64,000 nt of DNA from Glutamicibacter ardleyensis (GTDB taxonomy: Bacteria; Actinomycetota; Actinomycetes; Actinomycetales; Micrococcaceae), in contig NZ_BMKX01000003.1 of the NCBI RefSeq assembly GCF_014644555.1, positions 62,001-126,000 on the forward strand. The letters are read 5' to 3'. Under the pieces are notes generated by a model, which was not told the origin of the DNA, did no database searches, and saw only the letters and a program-made list of their open reading frames with translations. A program made the position numbers and the translations under genes. The number at the start of each line of letters is the position of its first letter. Position 1 is the stretch's first letter. Below are positions 61,240 to 64,000 of the stretch, piece after piece.

Positions 61240-61433
61240 CGACTGCCCTTGTACTTTGTTTCACAAGCTTTTGGGCTTGTCAGGTGCGGTTTTGAGTGGA
61301 TAGATCTCCCATGTATCGCCCGAATGATCGCGAGCATGTCGGGCCATTCGCCTTGTGCGAGTAGTCCACCGTCGCGGTATCGAATGGTGAAGTAGCCGAG
61401 CGGGTCACGTCGGCAGAAGAATCGTGCGGTCAC
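61236..61433 (-). CDS. 65-aa early protein
   Basis: This protein starts at a GTG overlapping the upstream stop (GTGA) and reads MTARFFCRRDPLGYFTIRYR. It has no motif I recognise and lies in the coupled early series. Confidence 0.72.
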   Translation of the reverse strand: MTARFFCRRDPLGYFTIRYRDGGLLAQGEWPDMLAIIRAIHGRSIHSKPHLTSPKACETKYKGSR

Positions 61434-61681
61434 TTCCTCATCCCTCTCAGCTGGTGTGGTAAAGCGATGATTTCGCGGGTGACGATTCGTGTCTTGATTT
61501 CCGGTTTTCCGTTGCCGAATAACATCGCGAAGTTATCTACGATGATTTCCTCAGCCGTGATGACATTCGCCTCGTAGTCGATATGTAGACTGCCCCTGAG
61601 CGTGGTTCTTGGGTTTAGTCCGTTGAGGCAAGCAACCGCGTACTCAAGTTGCCTTTGCGCTTCATAGTCGATGGTTGCCAT
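61430..61681 (-). CDS. 83-aa early protein
   Basis: This protein (MATIDYEAQRQLEYAVACLN) has GSLHIDYEANVITAEEIIVD and is probably alpha/beta. Its start is preceded by AAAGAGGAA and a terminator-like hairpin. No family recognised. Confidence 0.76.
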   Translation of the reverse strand: MATIDYEAQRQLEYAVACLNGLNPRTTLRGSLHIDYEANVITAEEIIVDNFAMLFGNGKPEIKTRIVTREIIALPHQLRGMRK

Positions 61682-61709
61682 CGCGGTTTCCTCTTTCGTT
61701 TTTGGACAT

Positions 61710-61732
61710 AAAAAAAGCCCCGGGGTGGGGCT
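61710..61732 (-). terminator. Terminator-like hairpin after rusA
   Basis: On the minus strand AGCCCC and GGGGCT pair over a 5-nt loop, followed by TTTTTTT and ATGTCC. The rusA stop codon overlaps the stem base. Confidence 0.85.
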
Positions 61733-62186
61733 AGATGGATTGCACGCTGATCGTTGCGCCTGGGTTGTCGCCGTGTGCGTATCGTTTGGCTGCGTAGGTT
61801 TCGATTACTTGGGAATCGTCGCGGTAGATCCCGGCAGCGGTTAGCCCGTCGAGGATTGCTCTTAGGGTCTTGTCTACGTCCGGTTTGGTGGTGTGGTGCT
61901 CTGGCGCTGATGGTTTCAGTGTTCCGGCATTGCGTCCGGTGCCGTAGTGGCCTTTGGGTCGTGGGAATCTGAATATCACTTCGACACGAACTGCGTCGGC
62001 GTATGGTGTGAATCCTTTCGGTTTAGCGCGGCGGGCTTGGTGTGTGACAAGTGTTCGCCAAGGTTTCAGCGCCTTCGATGACTCAACTAGATTCGTTTTG
62101 CCGATCAGCTTCCCGTTCTTCCTAACCGGCATCGCCGTTTTTGATCCTTGAGGGGCAGGGATACCGGCTACATGGAAAGTGATCAT
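61731..62186 (-). CDS. rusA: RusA-type Holliday junction resolvase
   Basis: This 151-aa protein starts at the ATG overlapping the methyltransferase stop. It has FHVAGIPAPQGSKTA, the catalytic Asp cluster TTKPDVDKTLRAILDGLT and IYRDDSQVIETYAAKRYA, the RusA signature with Asp residues for Mg2+. It cleaves Holliday junctions, resolving phage replication or recombination intermediates. Confidence 0.92.
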   Translation of the reverse strand: MITFHVAGIPAPQGSKTAMPVRKNGKLIGKTNLVESSKALKPWRTLVTHQARRAKPKGFTPYADAVRVEVIFRFPRPKGHYGTGRNAGTLKPSAPEHHTTKPDVDKTLRAILDGLTAAGIYRDDSQVIETYAAKRYAHGDNPGATISVQSI

Positions 62187-63553
62187 GCGGCGATCAGGCT
62201 TTCTACTGCGATCATTCCTAGGTCGCGTGAGACTGGCGGGGTGACGCTGTTCCCGGACTGCTTGACCTTTTCTCGATTGTTTCCAGTCATGATGTAGTCC
62301 TTCGGGAATGCCATGCCTGCCATGTATTCGTGCGGTGCGATCATCCTGAATTCGCATTCGTTGATGTCCGCTGCAGTCCATTCGGCCAGGCCATGATGAG
62401 TTCCCCCGGCTGTAATAGTGCCGAAAGGTTCGCTAGTCAGCTTCGTGCTATTCGCAACCTGCGCGGGCGCTGTGCCGCGTAGTGTCGTAATCATTGCAAA
62501 ACGGTCTGTCGTGGTGATCGTTGGAATCGCTTTCGATACAGGGTGGGTAACCCCGTTGCCGTAGTACTCCATCATCATGTGTTCACCTGGTGGGGTAAGT
62601 AGGCTCCGCGTGTAGCTTGTGGTTTGTGTCGCGAAGGGCTGACGATCGACCGCTGAAATTATTGGTGCGCTACGTACAGCATCAAGCGCCATTCGTTGCG
62701 CACCGTATTTTTCCAAGCCGATCTTTATTCGCGCCATGGTCTTTTCGGCCAGTGGTCGCGGACGCTCGCCAATCTTCTGCCCACGAATTGACCAGTCGAT
62801 TGCGGATGATGCTGGCAACCATGCCGGTTCGATGATTTCGTTTCGGCACTTGGCGTTTGGGCAGCGGTAGTTGTACTGGGCACGGTAGCGGCCCCAACGT
62901 TCGTTTGGCTTCTTGAAGACCTGCAATGCTCGCACTGTCTCGTCGCATGTTGGGCAGTAGGCCATTGGGCGTAGCCGGTCGAAGTCTGGTTTGCGGCTAC
63001 CTTTCAGCCAGAACATGACGTACATGCGGTCACGTGATTGTGGGGCCGGCATACCGCCGAGCTGGGCGTGCATCGAATTCAGGTACACGATGTGGTGTTC
63101 GTAGCCGAGTGAATTCATTGCCATGAGCCAGGCATCGAACATGATCCATTTGGCTGCGTCTACGACGTTCTCTGTGATGATGATTTTGTACTTGTGCTGT
63201 TCTGCGAACCTGGGCACATCCCACATGGTTGCCCGTGATTTCTCGGCAGCTTCGTCGGCGATGGAATCACCGAAGATATCTGGCTGGTTTGTGATGCGGC
63301 GCTTGCCCTTGGCTACCGAGTGGTTGGTGCATTCTGGGGAGGCCCAGAGGATATCTGAGCTGGCGATGTAGCGTGGGTCGGTTACCTGAATGTCAGCTAG
63401 CACGTGATCCGTTGCTGGGTGGTTCAGGCTGTGCGTTTCGATTGCGCGTTCCCAGTGGTTCATCGCGGTCTTCACGGTCACGCCGGGGATTTCGAGTAGG
63501 CCGGTGGATGATCCTCCCGCGCCGCAAAACATGTCCGTGATTGTGATGCTCAA
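62183..63553 (-). CDS. C5-cytosine DNA methyltransferase with SPEC active site
   Basis: This 456-aa enzyme has motif I TDMFCGAGGSSTG, motif IV WASPECTNHSVAKGKR with the nucleophile Cys75 but SPEC in place of PPC, motif VI ITENVV (E128), motif VIII QSRDRM, and motif X SGNSVTPPVSRDLG. An insert with C200/C203 and C231/C236 forms a zinc ribbon. SPEC-type phage methyltransferases are known in actinophages. It probably modifies phage DNA, either to evade restriction or as the first step of a larger modification. The TTG start follows AGGAGAC. Confidence 0.93.
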   Translation of the reverse strand: MSITITDMFCGAGGSSTGLLEIPGVTVKTAMNHWERAIETHSLNHPATDHVLADIQVTDPRYIASSDILWASPECTNHSVAKGKRRITNQPDIFGDSIADEAAEKSRATMWDVPRFAEQHKYKIIITENVVDAAKWIMFDAWLMAMNSLGYEHHIVYLNSMHAQLGGMPAPQSRDRMYVMFWLKGSRKPDFDRLRPMAYCPTCDETVRALQVFKKPNERWGRYRAQYNYRCPNAKCRNEIIEPAWLPASSAIDWSIRGQKIGERPRPLAEKTMARIKIGLEKYGAQRMALDAVRSAPIISAVDRQPFATQTTSYTRSLLTPPGEHMMMEYYGNGVTHPVSKAIPTITTTDRFAMITTLRGTAPAQVANSTKLTSEPFGTITAGGTHHGLAEWTAADINECEFRMIAPHEYMAGMAFPKDYIMTGNNREKVKQSGNSVTPPVSRDLGMIAVESLIAA

Positions 63554-63574
63554 TTTGTTGTCTCCTAGGTATAA

Positions 63575-63600
63575 GAAAAGCTGCTCAGTGTTGAGCGGCT
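63575..63600 (-). terminator. Terminator-like hairpin ahead of the methyltransferase gene
   Basis: On the minus strand AGCCGCTCA pairs with TGAGCAGCT (9 bp with one wobble), followed by TTTTC and TTATACC. The stop codon of the preceding gene is inside the stem. Confidence 0.78.
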
Positions 63601-64000
63601 TGCAGTGATTTGATTGCTTGCTTTACAGCTTCGACTCCCGCTGGATTCGCTGGCGTTGCCGGGGTCATCCGTTTGCCTAGCATGTTGTCGGGGCGTAGGC
63701 CGGTTTTTATGTCGGCCCAGCAGCATGGGCAGCTATGCGCTTCGAACGTTGAGTGTTCTTCGCACAATGGGCGAGGTGCGCTCTGGTAGCCCTTGCCAGC
63801 GGGTGCAGTGTCATCCCAGAACCGCGAGGGCTCGTGGATGAATCCCGGTGTCTGCTTGACGTATTCACCTCCACCGCTGGTTGCTGTGGCGTATGCAACT
63901 GCCGCTCTGATCGCATGGTTGAAATCGTGTGCGGGTAGTCCGTTTCCTTGGTTGGCGGTTTGCAGGATTTTCGAGATGCTTGCGATTGCCCATTCAGGTC
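63585..64000 (-). CDS. Partial early gene with a HSCPCC zinc-like motif (runs off the right edge)
   Basis: An open frame of 137 residues continues past the window, so the start is not seen. Visible sequence includes AIASISKILQTANQGNGLPA, SGGGEYVKQTPGFIHEPSRF and HSTFEAHSCPCCWADIKTGL, with His/Cys residues that may bind zinc. It is the most upstream early gene in view. Function is unknown. Confidence 0.72.
   Translation of the reverse strand, partial: PEWAIASISKILQTANQGNGLPAHDFNHAIRAAVAYATATSGGGEYVKQTPGFIHEPSRFWDDTAPAGKGYQSAPRPLCEEHSTFEAHSCPCCWADIKTGLRPDNMLGKRMTPATPANPAGVEAVKQAIKSLQAAQH

Larger units (their letters stand above)
26088..64000. mobile_element. Siphovirus-type prophage (left end and most of the genome; right end outside the window)
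   Basis: From the tRNA junction onward all recognisable genes are phage-like: integrase, lysis genes, tail, head, terminase, HNH endonucleases, RusA and methyltransferases, nearly all leftward with frequent 4-bp overlaps. At least 37.9 kb lies in the window. No clear repressor, excisionase or main replication gene is visible, so these are probably beyond the right edge. The late genes are all intact, suggesting a recent or functional prophage. Confidence 0.95.

Noticed and set aside
1-64000. CRISPR arrays, IS elements, restriction or toxin-antitoxin systems
   Set aside because: Looked for repeat-spacer arrays, transposase genes and typical paired small genes; none could be supported.

Overview
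The left 26 kb is a compact, gene-dense chromosome segment of a high-G+C actinobacterium. It encodes a mycothiol synthase and a GlnR-type orphan regulator, NusG carries the long acidic N-terminal extension usual in Actinobacteria, and several genes seem to be read from leaderless transcripts. Gene content and order (rplA-rplK-nusG-secE-tRNA-Trp, aspartate aminotransferase, murB beside a hadA/hadB-like pair) suggest the Micrococcaceae (Arthrobacter/Glutamicibacter type). The genus is my inference.

Region 1 (1-26.08 kb, chromosome). A leftward ribosomal/secretion cluster (rplA, rplK, nusG, secE, tRNA-Trp) is followed by an aminotransferase and a LiaFSR-like envelope-stress locus: a leftward response regulator/PspC-kinase pair divergent from three rightward PspC/LiaF membrane proteins. 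Then come phosphofructokinase, ygfZ and a nitrobindin-like gene, glnR and mshD, polyphosphate kinase with a coupled Nudix/phosphatase protein, thyA-folA, asd, murB, an MFS carrier, two MaoC-type dehydratases, a DUF2797 protein and a small alarmone synthetase. Strong hairpin terminators mark most convergent ends.

Region 2 (26.09 kb to the right edge, at least 37.9 kb). This is a siphovirus-type prophage. The left junction is the displaced 3' half of a CAT-anticodon tRNA gene, followed by a tyrosine integrase. A short rightward block (86-aa protein, HTH protein, membrane-anchored protein, lipoprotein) looks like the lysogeny or lysogenic-conversion segment; a HIRAN-domain gene faces the other way. 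From about 30.1 kb everything reads leftward. From right to left there are two DNA methyltransferases, a RusA resolvase, many small coupled early genes, a tRNA cluster with two HNH genes, a small archaeo-eukaryotic-type primase, the terminase, portal and capsid genes, head-tail connectors, major tail protein, frameshifted tail chaperones, tape measure, distal tail and baseplate proteins, a run of seven coupled tail paralogues, a GH18-domain tail protein and the lysis cassette. The right attachment site, and presumably the repressor and replication initiator, lie beyond the window.

The most unusual parts are: (a) seven tandem tail genes joined by stop/start overlaps and sharing a PYPxxxPWxDL-like opening; (b) a tRNA-like gene whose anticodon loop is 45 nt instead of 7; (c) repeated terminator-like hairpins, each followed by a T-run and a conserved TATGCCC-like tail just ahead of prophage genes; (d) a paired membrane/lipoprotein duplication in the rightward block; and (e) a CCCAAAC frameshift site in the tail-chaperone gene. 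Functions come from recognised motifs and gene order only; no database search was run.
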